Source: Bacteroidota bacterium (GTDB lineage: Bacteria > Bacteroidota > Bacteroidia > Flavobacteriales_F > PHOS-HE28). Taken from it: a DNA stretch of 32,887 bases. This document shows, in pieces, positions 23,165 to 31,315 of this stretch; position 1 is the first letter of the stretch, and each line of letters opens with the position of its first letter. The stretch spans positions 22,803 to 55,689 of the forward strand of contig JAFDZE010000006.1 in NCBI GenBank assembly GCA_018267155.1. The letters are read 5' to 3'. Both the position numbers and the translations under genes were made by a program. The notes below the pieces were generated by a model. The model was not told where the DNA came from, did not search any database, and saw nothing but the letters and a program-made list of their open reading frames with translations.

Positions 23165-25861
23165 ATGAAGAACCGCGCCGCCAAGAGTGGCCAGGGAGCG
23201 GAAACCCCGCTGATGCGCCAGTACGCACGCATCAAAGGCCAGTTCCCCGATGCCATCCTGCTGTTCCGGATCGGCGATTTCTATGAGACCTTCGACGAGG
23301 ATGCCCGAACCGCCAGCCGGGTGCTTGGCATTACGCTCACCAAGCGCAACAACGGCGCGGCCGCGTCCCAGGACCTGGCCGGCTTTCCGCACCATTCATT
23401 GGAGAACTACCTGCCCCGCCTGGTGCGAGCGGGCCATCGCGTAGCCGTGTGCGACCAGTTGGAGGATCCCAAGCTGGCCAAAACGGTGGTGGAGCGGGGC
23501 GTGACCGAAGTGGTGACGCCCGGCGTGGCCTTCAACGACCGCGTTACCGACCCGCGCGGGCACAACTGGCTGGCGGCGATCTGTGCCGGAAAGGGGCGGT
23601 ACGGCCTGGCCTTCCTGGATGTGACCACCGGCGAATTCCATGCAGGAGAAGGCGATGCGGCGGCCACCGAAAAATACCTGGACAGCCATGCGCCCGCCGA
23701 GTTGCTCCACGCCCGCGGTGAAAAAGATCCCCTTGTATCGGAGGCCACCCACCACTGGAACGCCTTCGCATTGGAGGAGTGGGCCTTTACCGCCGACTTC
23801 GCCCGTGAACGCCTGCTGAACACCTTCGGCACCAGCAACCTCAAGGGCTTCGGCATCGAGGACCTCCACCTGGCCCAACGCGCTGCCGGAGCCATCCTGC
23901 ACTACCTTGGCGAAACGCGACACGACCGGCTGGGGCACATCACCCGGATCAACCGGTTGGAAGAAGGGACCCACTTGGCACTGGACCGGTTCACCGTGCG
24001 CAACCTCGAACTGGTGACCCCCCTGCACGAAGGCGCTCGAACGCTGCTGGCCTGCATGGACCGCACCCGCACCCCCATGGGTGCACGCCTGCTGAAGCGC
24101 TGGCTGCTGTTCCCCTTGCTGGACCGTGCGGCCATCGGTGTGCGCCACGACCGGGTGCAAGCCTTGGTGGACGATCCGGCGCTGCGGGAGAAGCTGCGCA
24201 CGACCCTGGCGCACATCGGCGACTTGGAGCGCTTGGCCGGCAAGGCCGCCACGGCGCGGATCCACCCGCGCGAACTGCTGCATCTGGGGCGCTCCATCGA
24301 GGCGGCCGAACGCACCCGGCAGGACCTGCTGACCGCCGACGAACGCCTGGCCCGTATGGCCGGGGACTGGGCTCCGCCCCAGAAGCTGGCACGCGCGATC
24401 AGCGACCACATCGAACCGGAGGCCCCGGTGAACATCGCCAAGGGTGGCGTGCTGAAACCCGGCGTGGACAGTGAACTGGACGACTTGCGGCATGTCACCT
24501 CGCATGCCAAGGACCTGCTCATGGGCATCCAGCAGCGGGAGGCGGATCGCACCGGCATCACCTCGCTGAAGGTGGGGTACAACAACGTGTTCGGCTACTA
24601 CTTGGAAGTGCGCCATACGCACCGCGAAAAAGTACCCGCCGACTGGACACGCAAGCAGACGCTCACCGGGGCCGAACGGTACATCACGGCGGAGCTGAAG
24701 GAACTGGAGGAACGGATCCTGAGCGCCGAGGAGCGGATCGGCTCGGTGGAACAGCGGCTCTTCACCGGACTGGTGGAGCAGGTGCGCGCGGCCACCCCCG
24801 ACCTGCAGGCCACGGCCGCCGCACTGGCCGCGCTGGATGTGCTGACCAGTTTCGCCGAGAACGCGGTGTTGTGGCGTTATGCCCGCCCCGAACTCACCAA
24901 TGATCCGCGGTTGGAGGTGCGCGAGGGCCGCCACCCGGTGATCGAACAGCAATTGCCCCCGGGCGAGCCGTACGTCACGAACGACCTGCTACTGGATCCT
25001 CAAGATCGGCAACTGGTGGTGATCACCGGCCCCAACATGAGCGGGAAGAGCGCCTTGCTGCGCCAGACCGCCCTGCACGTGCTGATGGCCCAGTGCGGCA
25101 GCTTCATCCCCGCTCGCAGCGCCGTGATCGGCATCACCGATCGCGTGTTCACCCGTGTGGGCGCTTCCGACGACCTCTCCACCGGAGAAAGCACGTTCAT
25201 GGTGGAGATGAACGAGACGGCGAGCATCCTGCACAACCTGACCGACCGCAGCCTGGTGTTGCTGGACGAGATCGGGCGCGGCACCAGCACCTACGATGGC
25301 ATCAGCATCGCCTGGGCCATCGCGGAGTACCTGCATGAGCATCCCGGTCGCCCAAAAACACTTTTCGCAACGCATTACCACGAGTTGAACGAGATGGCCG
25401 GCAGCTTCCCGCGCATCCACAACGCGAACGTGTCGGTACGCGAAGTGCAGGGCAAAGTGCTTTTCCTGCGCAAACTGGTGCCAGGTGGAACCGATCGCAG
25501 TTTCGGCATCCATGTGGCCCGTATGGCCGGCATGCCCGCGCCCGTGATAGACCGCGCCCAAAAGGTGCTCCACCACCTGGAGCTTTCCCATGCCGGTGAC
25601 CTGGGCGAGGCGGATGGCACACCCCTCTCGGACCGGCCTGCGGACAGCGGCCCGCGCAAGGTGGCCCGGGCCGATACCACCGCACTGGACCGCGAACCGC
25701 AATTGAGTATCTTCCAGTTGGACGACCCTGCCCTGGAGGGCATCCGTGCACAACTGGAGCGCATCGACATCGATACCCTGACGCCGGTAGAGGCCTTGCT
25801 GAAGTTGAACGAGATCAAGCGGATGGCCGGGGTGCGCCCTGCGAAGCTCAAGAAGGCCTGA
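23165..25861 (+). CDS. mutS: DNA mismatch repair protein MutS
   Basis: MutS recognises mismatches and starts repair with MutL. The 898-residue protein is complete. The N-terminal mismatch-binding domain begins TPLMRQYARIKGQFPDAILL and has the Phe-x-Glu motif in GDFYETF (about residue 39). The ATPase has Walker A GPNMSGKSALLRQ (about 622) and Walker B LVLLDEIGRGTSTYDG (about 698). Walker A carries Ser-Ala where E. coli has Gly-Thr, as I recall for Bacteroidota. The C-terminus ends ALLKLNEIKRMAG. The start follows from the normal distance to TPLMRQY; longer open frame upstream is not coding. The yfhO-like gene starts 4 bases after the stop. Confidence 0.97.
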   Translation: MKNRAAKSGQGAETPLMRQYARIKGQFPDAILLFRIGDFYETFDEDARTASRVLGITLTKRNNGAAASQDLAGFPHHSLENYLPRLVRAGHRVAVCDQLEDPKLAKTVVERGVTEVVTPGVAFNDRVTDPRGHNWLAAICAGKGRYGLAFLDVTTGEFHAGEGDAAATEKYLDSHAPAELLHARGEKDPLVSEATHHWNAFALEEWAFTADFARERLLNTFGTSNLKGFGIEDLHLAQRAAGAILHYLGETRHDRLGHITRINRLEEGTHLALDRFTVRNLELVTPLHEGARTLLACMDRTRTPMGARLLKRWLLFPLLDRAAIGVRHDRVQALVDDPALREKLRTTLAHIGDLERLAGKAATARIHPRELLHLGRSIEAAERTRQDLLTADERLARMAGDWAPPQKLARAISDHIEPEAPVNIAKGGVLKPGVDSELDDLRHVTSHAKDLLMGIQQREADRTGITSLKVGYNNVFGYYLEVRHTHREKVPADWTRKQTLTGAERYITAELKELEERILSAEERIGSVEQRLFTGLVEQVRAATPDLQATAAALAALDVLTSFAENAVLWRYARPELTNDPRLEVREGRHPVIEQQLPPGEPYVTNDLLLDPQDRQLVVITGPNMSGKSALLRQTALHVLMAQCGSFIPARSAVIGITDRVFTRVGASDDLSTGESTFMVEMNETASILHNLTDRSLVLLDEIGRGTSTYDGISIAWAIAEYLHEHPGRPKTLFATHYHELNEMAGSFPRIHNANVSVREVQGKVLFLRKLVPGGTDRSFGIHVARMAGMPAPVIDRAQKVLHHLELSHAGDLGEADGTPLSDRPADSGPRKVARADTTALDREPQLSIFQLDDPALEGIRAQLERIDIDTLTPVEALLKLNEIKRMAGVRPAKLKKA

Positions 25862-25865
25862 GCAC

Positions 25866-28544
25866 ATGCCCGCCTTGCTGAAGGGCCCGCTGCTCACGGA
25901 ACGGTCCGCACGCCGATGGGGCTGGGCCATAATCACGGTCCTCGTGCTCGTGGTGCATTGGCCATTGAGCACCTTCACCTGCGCCATGGGAGGAGGCGAT
26001 GCATTCGACTGCTGGCTCCCGTGGCGGCATTTCATGACGCTCGCCCTGCAGAACGGCGAGCTGCCCCTTTGGAACCCCCTGCAACAGATGGGCTATCCCG
26101 TGCATGCCGATCTGCAGGGGCCGATGTGGTACCCGGAGGCGATCGCGATCGGTGGCACCATCGGCCACAGTGTGATCACCTTGCAAGTGCTCTACTTGTT
26201 CTATGTGATCATCGGGGGGGTCGGCCTCATGCTCTTGTGCAACACGGTACACGGTGATGCGCGCGTGGGCGTGATCGCGGGCATCGCGTACGCCTTGAGC
26301 GGGAACATGGTGGCGCACCAGATGCACTTCTACGCGATCATCAGCGCCGCCTGGATGCCCTGGTTCCTGGCCGCACAGCTCCGGCTTCTGCGCGCCCCTG
26401 CCTGGAGGCGATCGTTGGAGGCCGCACTGTTCCTGATGCTTCTGCTCACCGGAGGCAATCACACCTTCACGATCATGTCGGCCTATCTGCTGTTACCGCT
26501 CCTGTTGCTCCATGCGATGAGGGCCTGGCACCACGGTCGGGCACGCGCACTGCGACAGCTTCTGGGACACCAGGCCCTCTTCGTCGGGTCCACGCTGGTG
26601 ATGGCCTGCGGAACATTCCATGCCTTGATCGAGGTATCGCCCTATCTGGGACGGATGCACGGACTGCCGTACCTTCTCGTTTCGCAGGAACCTTTCACCG
26701 TGGAGGCACTCTCCTCCATGCTGGCCCCGGTGGTCATCAGTGGCAAGAACCCGGACCTGGGCACGGACCCGGCCATGGCGAACGGGTACATGGGCGTGAT
26801 CATCCTTGCTCTTGCACTCGTATCGGTGCTTCGGCACCGGTCCGCTGAGGAGAACGTGTTCGCCGTGTTCGGACTGGGCTGCGCACTCTTGTCCATGGCC
26901 GCAGACCTGCCCTTCCATCGTTGGGTCTGGCGTTGGTTGCCTGGACTCGATGTGTTCCGCTTCCCGAGCTACTACCTCTACTTCACCCTGGTGGCCACAG
27001 TGCTGCTGGCGGCCGGAGCGGTCAAACCTGACGCACGTTGGCGGCCCGGGCTCCAGAGGCCCTTGGTGTACGCGCTGTGTGGTGCCCTCGTCCTCGGTAC
27101 CCTGATCGTCCTTCTGTGGCCCGACCGCTTCCCTGAAGCCGCAGCCGATGCGCCCCGGCGCTCCGCACTCGAATACGTACGGGCCTTGGGCCATAACCAG
27201 CGGCTTTGGCATGCCTGGGCCGTCACCGCGGTCGTTCTGCTGGTGGGGCTGGCGCTGGGACTGCGCCGACGACTCACCCCGGGGGTGGTTCTGGCCCTGG
27301 TGGTCGTGGAGATGGGCTGGAACACCCACCTCGCGATCTGGAACAGCGCAACAACCGACCTGCACCCTGCCGCACTTCAGGCCCGACTGGACCAGTTGCC
27401 CCAAGGTCCTGTAGCGCCTGACCTGCTGCCGCTATTGACCCATCGCGACAGTGGTGAACGGCTGCACCATCTCTGGCGGAATACCCAGACCCTTATCGGA
27501 AGGCCCACGCGCGACGGGTTCAACTCCTTCTGGCCCGCACATACGGACAGCCTGATCAATTTCCATCCGGCCTTGGTGCGATCCATGGATCGGTGGCCCT
27601 TCATCCATTTGACCGACCGGCTTGCACCGGACAAATTGCTGGGCCACGAACCCGCAGACAGCACGGCGGTCTTCGTACCGCGTTTGGTGGAGGGCCTGCA
27701 ATGCTCCGCAAATGACCGGGTAGCGTTCAACTCTTGGGACTACAACGGGTTCACCCTGCGCTGCACAACGGCCGCGCCCACCTTCATGCTGGTGCAGCAG
27801 TCCTGGTTCCCGGGCTGGACGATCCGGATCGATGGTGTGCCTGTTGAGGTGGTACGCGCCAATGTGGCCGCCTTCGGATGTGTTCTTCCCGGTGGCGACC
27901 ACGTGGTGGAGTTGTGCTATGAAAAGCCTTGGGCACCCTGGCTGATGGCCCTCTCCATGGTCAGCTTCTTTGCGGTGCTCTTCGTGCTGGCCTTCGCGCT
28001 GCGTGGGTCGGCACGAACCCTGGCCCTCTTGGGTTCGGCTTCGCTGATGGGCCTGGTGGCGTGGTCATTGCTGGTGCATCGGCCGGGATACGATGACGCA
28101 CTGCGCCAACACCGGCTGGCGGAACGCTGCGCCCCTTCCCCAAGTGATCTCGAACACTTCAAGCTCGCTGGAACCCCACTGGTCCTCGCCCAGCCTGAGC
28201 ATCTGTACACACCAGCGTATCGGACCTCATCCGACAGCCTGCTGGATATGGATCATCGTGCGCTCATGGTGGATCTTGCGTTCCGACCGCATGGCCGCTG
28301 CTCGGGCAAGCTCATCCTGCAACGGTCCTACAGGGGCCGAACAACCGACTATGAGGCCGTGCCCTTCATCTCACCCGACAGCAGTTGCACGCGCCCGTGC
28401 ACATTCACCTTGGTGCGCGACCTGCGCGAACTACGCTACCGCGGCGAGGAGTTGTCGATCTATGCGTGGAACCTCGGAACGGACACGATCACGATCACGG
28501 ATCTGCAGGTGCGCACCAGCCCACGGGCCGTATGGGAAGAATGA
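25866..28544 (+). CDS. YfhO family membrane protein
   Basis: A large polytopic membrane protein of 892 residues. It has about a dozen hydrophobic segments, the first at residues 18-36. The first periplasmic loop carries the family pattern GGGDAFDCWLPWRHF, then LPLWNPLQQMGYPVHADLQ and WYPEAIAIGG. The fold resembles GT-C glycosyltransferases, and family members are linked to envelope-sugar or teichoic-acid modification in Gram-positives; the substrate here is unknown. A large soluble C-terminal part follows the last segment (about residues 750-892). The start lies 4 bases after mutS, so the genes are cotranscribed, though no functional link is evident. Confidence 0.88.
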   Translation: MPALLKGPLLTERSARRWGWAIITVLVLVVHWPLSTFTCAMGGGDAFDCWLPWRHFMTLALQNGELPLWNPLQQMGYPVHADLQGPMWYPEAIAIGGTIGHSVITLQVLYLFYVIIGGVGLMLLCNTVHGDARVGVIAGIAYALSGNMVAHQMHFYAIISAAWMPWFLAAQLRLLRAPAWRRSLEAALFLMLLLTGGNHTFTIMSAYLLLPLLLLHAMRAWHHGRARALRQLLGHQALFVGSTLVMACGTFHALIEVSPYLGRMHGLPYLLVSQEPFTVEALSSMLAPVVISGKNPDLGTDPAMANGYMGVIILALALVSVLRHRSAEENVFAVFGLGCALLSMAADLPFHRWVWRWLPGLDVFRFPSYYLYFTLVATVLLAAGAVKPDARWRPGLQRPLVYALCGALVLGTLIVLLWPDRFPEAAADAPRRSALEYVRALGHNQRLWHAWAVTAVVLLVGLALGLRRRLTPGVVLALVVVEMGWNTHLAIWNSATTDLHPAALQARLDQLPQGPVAPDLLPLLTHRDSGERLHHLWRNTQTLIGRPTRDGFNSFWPAHTDSLINFHPALVRSMDRWPFIHLTDRLAPDKLLGHEPADSTAVFVPRLVEGLQCSANDRVAFNSWDYNGFTLRCTTAAPTFMLVQQSWFPGWTIRIDGVPVEVVRANVAAFGCVLPGGDHVVELCYEKPWAPWLMALSMVSFFAVLFVLAFALRGSARTLALLGSASLMGLVAWSLLVHRPGYDDALRQHRLAERCAPSPSDLEHFKLAGTPLVLAQPEHLYTPAYRTSSDSLLDMDHRALMVDLAFRPHGRCSGKLILQRSYRGRTTDYEAVPFISPDSSCTRPCTFTLVRDLRELRYRGEELSIYAWNLGTDTITITDLQVRTSPRAVWEE

Positions 28545-28575
28545 TGGCTGGTATCGCGGATTCGATCCACACAGC

Positions 28576-28583
28576 TATATTTG
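28576..28583 (+). promoter_or_regulatory. -7 promoter element (TATATTTG) for the tRNA genes
   Basis: TATATTTG is an exact TAnnTTTG match, followed by CGCCCC, and ends 9 bases before the tRNA-Gly 5' end. The distance suits a transcript with a very short leader. Confidence 0.6.
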
Positions 28584-28592
28584 CGCCCCATT

Positions 28593-28665
<73 letters not shown>

Positions 28666-28669
28666 CAAA

Positions 28670-28691
28670 GACGCCTCCGAAAGGGGGCGTC
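28670..28691 (+). terminator. Hairpin after tRNA-Gly
   Basis: GACGCCTCC (28670-28678) pairs with GGGGGCGTC (28683-28691), a 9-bp stem with one T-G pair and a GAAA tetraloop, starting 5 bases after the tRNA. The tail GGTATTTTC is only partly T-rich, so it may terminate weakly or mark a processing site before tRNA-Leu. Confidence 0.55.
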
Positions 28692-28708
28692 GGTATTTTC
28701 GGCCTTCC

Positions 28709-28738
28709 CGCCCGCCTTGGCCAAGGCTTCGGCGGGCG
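28709..28738. repeat. GC-rich palindrome between the two tRNA genes
   Basis: CGCCCGCC (28709-28716) and GGCGGGCG (28731-28738) are exact inverted copies around a loop that itself contains CCTTGGCCAAGG. It ends two bases before the tRNA-Leu 5' end. The pattern resembles short extragenic palindromes that I recall near tRNA genes in many bacteria. Confidence 0.65.
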
Positions 28739-28740
28739 AA

Positions 28741-28825
28741 GCCCAGGTGGTGAAATGGTATACACGAGGGACTTAAAATCCCTTGGTCCGTAAGGGCCTT
28801 GCGGGTTCAAGTCCCGCCCTGGGCA
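28741..28825 (+). tRNA. tRNA-Leu (anticodon TAA)
   Basis: An 85-nt class II tRNA without encoded CCA. The acceptor stem GCCCAGG pairs with CCTGGGC. The anticodon stem AGGGA/TCCCT encloses the loop CTTAAAA with TAA at 34-36. A long variable arm (TGGTCCGTAAGGGCC) and the T arm GCGGGTTCAAGTCCCGC follow, and A73 is the leucine discriminator. The GluQRS-like gene starts 3 bases later. Confidence 0.96.
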
Positions 28826-28828
28826 CCC

Positions 28829-29686
28829 ATGGTGGGCATTCGAACGCGCATCGCGCCCACGCCCAGCGGCTACCTGCACGTGGGTAATGGGCTCAATTTT
28901 CTGCTGGCCCATGCCATTGCCCGGGAAAGCGGTGGTACCGTGCTCTTGCGTATCGACGACCTGGATGCCGAACGCACCCGACCGGCGTACGTGGAGGACA
29001 TCTTCGAGTCGTTGCATTGGCTCGGGATCACCTGGGACGAAGGCCCACGCGATGCCGTGGACTTCGCGAGGAACTGGTCACAGACCGGACGCATGGGTCC
29101 CATGTACAACATGCTGGAACGGCTCCGAGACATGGGCGTCCTGTTCGCGTGCATCTGCTCGCGCAAGAAACTGGCCGGTTGTACGTGTCGCGATCAAGGC
29201 CTGTCATTCGATGCCACGGGCACCACTTGGCGGTTGCGCGTACCTGCTCCCTGCCCCGTGGTCATCAACGACCTCATCGGTGGATCAACGACCGTGGACC
29301 TGAACACGCTGATGCCCGACCCCGTGCTCCGTCAGCGCAACGGATCGCCCGCGTACCAATTGGCCTCGCTCGCTGATGACTTGCGTTTCGGTATCAATGT
29401 CATCGTGCGCGGGGAGGACCTCCTGCCGTCCACCGCGTGTCAGTTGTATCTGGCCGCACTGCTCGCCGAACACGGCTTTCTCGACGTGATGTTCCTTCAT
29501 CATCCATTGATCACGGACGACCAGGGGCGCAAACTCGCGAAATCGGAAGGGGCCGACTCGCTCCGGACCATGCGCTCGGGCGGAATTTCCCCGGACCAGC
29601 TGAAGCGCGATGCGGCTGACCTGCTGGCCAGGTTGCGGGACCGGTGTACCTCGCCTGGTCAGCGCTTCAAGCGCGGACGGACCTGA
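28829..29686 (+). CDS. GluQRS-like class I tRNA-synthetase paralogue
   Basis: A 285-residue protein resembling the catalytic half of glutamyl-tRNA synthetase, without an anticodon-binding domain, as in GluQRS, which glutamylates queuosine in tRNA-Asp. The HIGH-like motif is TPSGYLHVGN (HVGN 17-20), and KLAKSEGADSL is the KMSKS-like motif. Cys residues at 108, 110, 118 and 120 (CICSRKKLAGCTC) could bind zinc as in GluQRS. The exact substrate is inferred. Start: the ATG at 28829 immediately follows tRNA-Leu; an in-frame ATG at 28799 would lie inside the tRNA. The last eight residues (QRFKRGRT) and the stop lie in the left REP-like repeat, so the tail appears acquired. Confidence 0.82.
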   Translation: MVGIRTRIAPTPSGYLHVGNGLNFLLAHAIARESGGTVLLRIDDLDAERTRPAYVEDIFESLHWLGITWDEGPRDAVDFARNWSQTGRMGPMYNMLERLRDMGVLFACICSRKKLAGCTCRDQGLSFDATGTTWRLRVPAPCPVVINDLIGGSTTVDLNTLMPDPVLRQRNGSPAYQLASLADDLRFGINVIVRGEDLLPSTACQLYLAALLAEHGFLDVMFLHHPLITDDQGRKLAKSEGADSLRTMRSGGISPDQLKRDAADLLARLRDRCTSPGQRFKRGRT

Positions 29687-29738
29687 TGCCGGTCCGCGCC
29701 TCCGGCGCGGGCCATGTGAGGTGAGCGCTTTCAGCGCC
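29661..29738. repeat. REP-like repeat, left copy
   Basis: The 78-base block matches 30341-30418 at 66 positions without gaps. It contains three hairpins: GCGC-TTCAA-GCGC (29662-29674); a 10-bp stem GGTCCGCGCC/GGCGCGGGCC with loop TCC (29691-29713); and GCGC-TTTCA-GCGC (29725-29737). It encodes the last codons of the GluQRS-like gene and ends 6 bases before the transposase stop. Confidence 0.85.
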
Positions 29739-29744
29739 AGAAGC

Positions 29745-30293
29745 TCAAAGTACCTCGATCTCCACCAGGCCCTTCTGGTCCGTGAAATAGTCCCGCGCCG
29801 AGCTGAACACATAATGTTCCGGCAGGTCCACGAGACCGTTGCGGACAGGGTTGTTGTGGATATAGTTGATCTTCTGGCGCAGAAATTCGTCCGACATGAG
29901 GTCCATGGCGTGGCTACCATCCTGCCAGAGCTTGAAGTTCTCGGTTCGTTGCGTTTTGCGGGCCATGAAGGCCATTTTATCGAGCAACCACTCCTGACGG
30001 CTCTCCGGGCCTGCGATAATGCTGTCCCGCACCGCCTTGGAGGTATAGGACTTGAAGTCACGGATGAGGTGGCCCAGGTGCTTGCCTTCTTCGGCGCGGG
30101 CCACCAAATGGACGTGGTTGCTCATGATCACCCACGCGTTGATGATCAGTCCCTTGTTCTTCACACAGAAGTTCAGGCTTTCCACCAGGACCTGTCGATG
30201 CGACAAGCGCGTGAAAATGTCAAGCCATTCAACCACCGTGAACGTGAGGAAGTACCGGTCGTTGGGATACCGGATGGCATAGGGATCACCCAT
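29745..30293 (-). CDS. REP-associated tyrosine transposase (RAYT, IS200-like)
   Basis: A 182-residue single-strand DNA transposase of the Y1 type. The HUH motif is in VIMSNHVHLV (His60, His62), and FKSYTSKAV supplies the likely nucleophile Tyr83. The later KINYIHNNPVRNGLV and the closing YVFSSARDY are RAYT hallmarks. Such enzymes act on REP hairpins, usually as single-copy domesticated genes. I chose the ATG at 30293 (MGDPYAIRYPNDRYF); an ATG at 30335 would add 14 residues that look unlike the family. No frameshift or missing catalytic residue was seen, so it may be active. It is flanked by the two repeats at 29661 and 30341. Confidence 0.9.
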   Translation of the reverse strand: MGDPYAIRYPNDRYFLTFTVVEWLDIFTRLSHRQVLVESLNFCVKNKGLIINAWVIMSNHVHLVARAEEGKHLGHLIRDFKSYTSKAVRDSIIAGPESRQEWLLDKMAFMARKTQRTENFKLWQDGSHAMDLMSDEFLRQKINYIHNNPVRNGLVDLPEHYVFSSARDYFTDQKGLVEIEVL

Positions 30294-30340
30294 GCTGTGA
30301 AGGTGAGAAAAGTGCGCCCAAGGCGCGAACCTCACACGCC

Positions 30341-30418
30341 CGCGCTACAAGCGCGGGCGGACGCGATGCCGATCCGCGCCTCCGGCGCGGACCAGGTGAG
30401 GTAGGCGCATGCAGCGCC
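30341..30418. repeat. REP-like repeat, right copy
   Basis: Direct repeat of 29661-29738 with 12 substitutions. The first stem is longer here: a 9-bp stem CGCCCGCGC/GCGCGGGCG with loop TACAA (30337-30359). The second stem is TCCGCGCC/GGCGCGGA with loop TCC (30373-30391). The third is GGCGC-ATGCA-GCGCC (30404-30418) and begins at a GTAG tetranucleotide (30401-30404), the sequence typical of the foot of REP hairpins. It ends just before the desaturase stop. Confidence 0.85.
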
Positions 30419-30420
30419 TT

Positions 30421-31149
30421 TCATACCGTACGAAGTTTGATGACCCCTATCGCGTGCAGTACTCGGATCACCGGCCAGGTGGGATCGAACTCCCACCATT
30501 TCCGTGCGAAGTTGGCATTGCTGGCATGGGTGTGGTGGTTGTTGTGCAGGCCTTCGCCCATCATGAGCACTTCCACCGGCCACATATTCTTGCTGGTATC
30601 ATTGGTGGGAAAGCTCACGTAGCCGTACTTGTGCGCGTACCAGTTGATGATGGCGCCGTGCAGCGGTCCCATCACACACTGGAGCGGGAGTAAAAGCCAT
30701 TGCCACCATGCGGTGGCGAAGACCGCGTAGAAGGCCGTGTACAGCAGCATCCAGCCGATGCGCGAGGTCCAGCTTTCGGCCAGCCGCTCCAGGAAGGGCC
30801 AGCGCGGCAGGTCACGCGTGAAGCGTTCATCGAGCCGCTTGTCACCGGTGACCAGGCCGTTGTACCAGCCTGCCGTCTTCCACATCATGCGGAAGAGGGT
30901 ACCATCGTATTTCGGTGAGTGCGGGTCCTCGGGAGTGTCGGCAAAGACGTGGTGCGCCCGGTGCATCATACCATAGATCGCCGGATTCAGGTAGCTGCTC
31001 CCCTGGAAGATCCAGGTGAGGACGTGGAAGAACCTCTCCCAGAACGGGCTCATGGTGAACATCCGGTGCGCGCTGTAGCGATGCAGATAGAAGGTCTGCA
31101 CGAAGAGCGACAGGTACCAGTGCACAACGAAGAAGAGCAGGATGGCCAT
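30421..31149 (-). CDS. Acyl-CoA/fatty-acid desaturase
   Basis: A 242-residue membrane di-iron desaturase that introduces a double bond into fatty acyl chains. The three histidine boxes are present: HRYSAH (23-28), HRAHH (63-67) and HNNHH near residue 200. It has about four hydrophobic segments and is of the short Bacteroidota type without cytochrome b5. The start MAILLFFVVHWYLSLFVQ suits the family. A TAATTTCG octamer ends 8 bases before the ATG, implying a nearly leaderless mRNA. The right REP-like repeat begins 2 bases after its stop codon, so the cassette inserted next to the 3' end of this gene. Confidence 0.93.
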   Translation of the reverse strand: MAILLFFVVHWYLSLFVQTFYLHRYSAHRMFTMSPFWERFFHVLTWIFQGSSYLNPAIYGMMHRAHHVFADTPEDPHSPKYDGTLFRMMWKTAGWYNGLVTGDKRLDERFTRDLPRWPFLERLAESWTSRIGWMLLYTAFYAVFATAWWQWLLLPLQCVMGPLHGAIINWYAHKYGYVSFPTNDTSKNMWPVEVLMMGEGLHNNHHTHASNANFARKWWEFDPTWPVIRVLHAIGVIKLRTV

Positions 31150-31157
31150 GTTGGCCG

Positions 31158-31165
31158 CGAAATTA
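31158..31165 (-). promoter_or_regulatory. Candidate -7 promoter element (TAATTTCG) eight bases before the desaturase
   Basis: The minus strand reads TAATTTCG followed by CGGCC, and the octamer ends 8 bases before the ATG at 31149. If functional, transcription would start within a few bases of the start codon. Confidence 0.45.
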
Positions 31166-31263
31166 GACCGGGGCTGATGGAACGCTGATGACGCGGATCA
31201 GGCAGAGGACCGCAGGATCACGTGCGAACAGGATAGCGATCGTGCCATCGACGTCATCTGCCG

Positions 31264-31297
31264 AAAAAGAGAAGAGGCGCACCAACGGCGCACCTCT
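31264..31297 (-). terminator. Terminator candidate after the pyrophosphatase gene
   Basis: On the minus strand AGAGG (31297-31293) pairs with CCTCT (31277-31273), extended by two inner pairs after a mismatch, and is followed by TCTC and a run of five T (31268-31264). The interior holds a direct repeat of GGCGCACC (plus strand). The stem is short but the T-run is clear. Confidence 0.65.
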
Positions 31298-31315
31298 CCT
31301 TGGATATTCCAAAGG

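Larger units (their letters stand above)
29661..30418. mobile_element. RAYT/REP cassette (REPtron-like)
   Basis: A minus-strand REP-associated tyrosine transposase gene lies between two directly repeated 78-bp blocks 680 bp apart. Each block has three short hairpins. The left block starts inside the end of the GluQRS-like gene, and the right block ends 2 bases before the desaturase stop codon. This matches the layout of REPtrons, where a domesticated IS200/IS605-like transposase is flanked by palindromes. No target-site duplication was looked for or found. Confidence 0.75.

Noticed and set aside
28799..28828. Upstream in-frame ATG for the GluQRS-like gene
   Set aside because: It lies inside the tRNA-Leu T arm, and the added residues are encoded by the tRNA. 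The ATG at 28829 fits the family N-terminus.
31172..31230. Repetitive-looking text (CGCTGATGACGCGGATCAGGC) between the desaturase and pyrophosphatase genes
   Set aside because: It suggests degenerate tandem units, but no exact repeat unit could be defined in the window.
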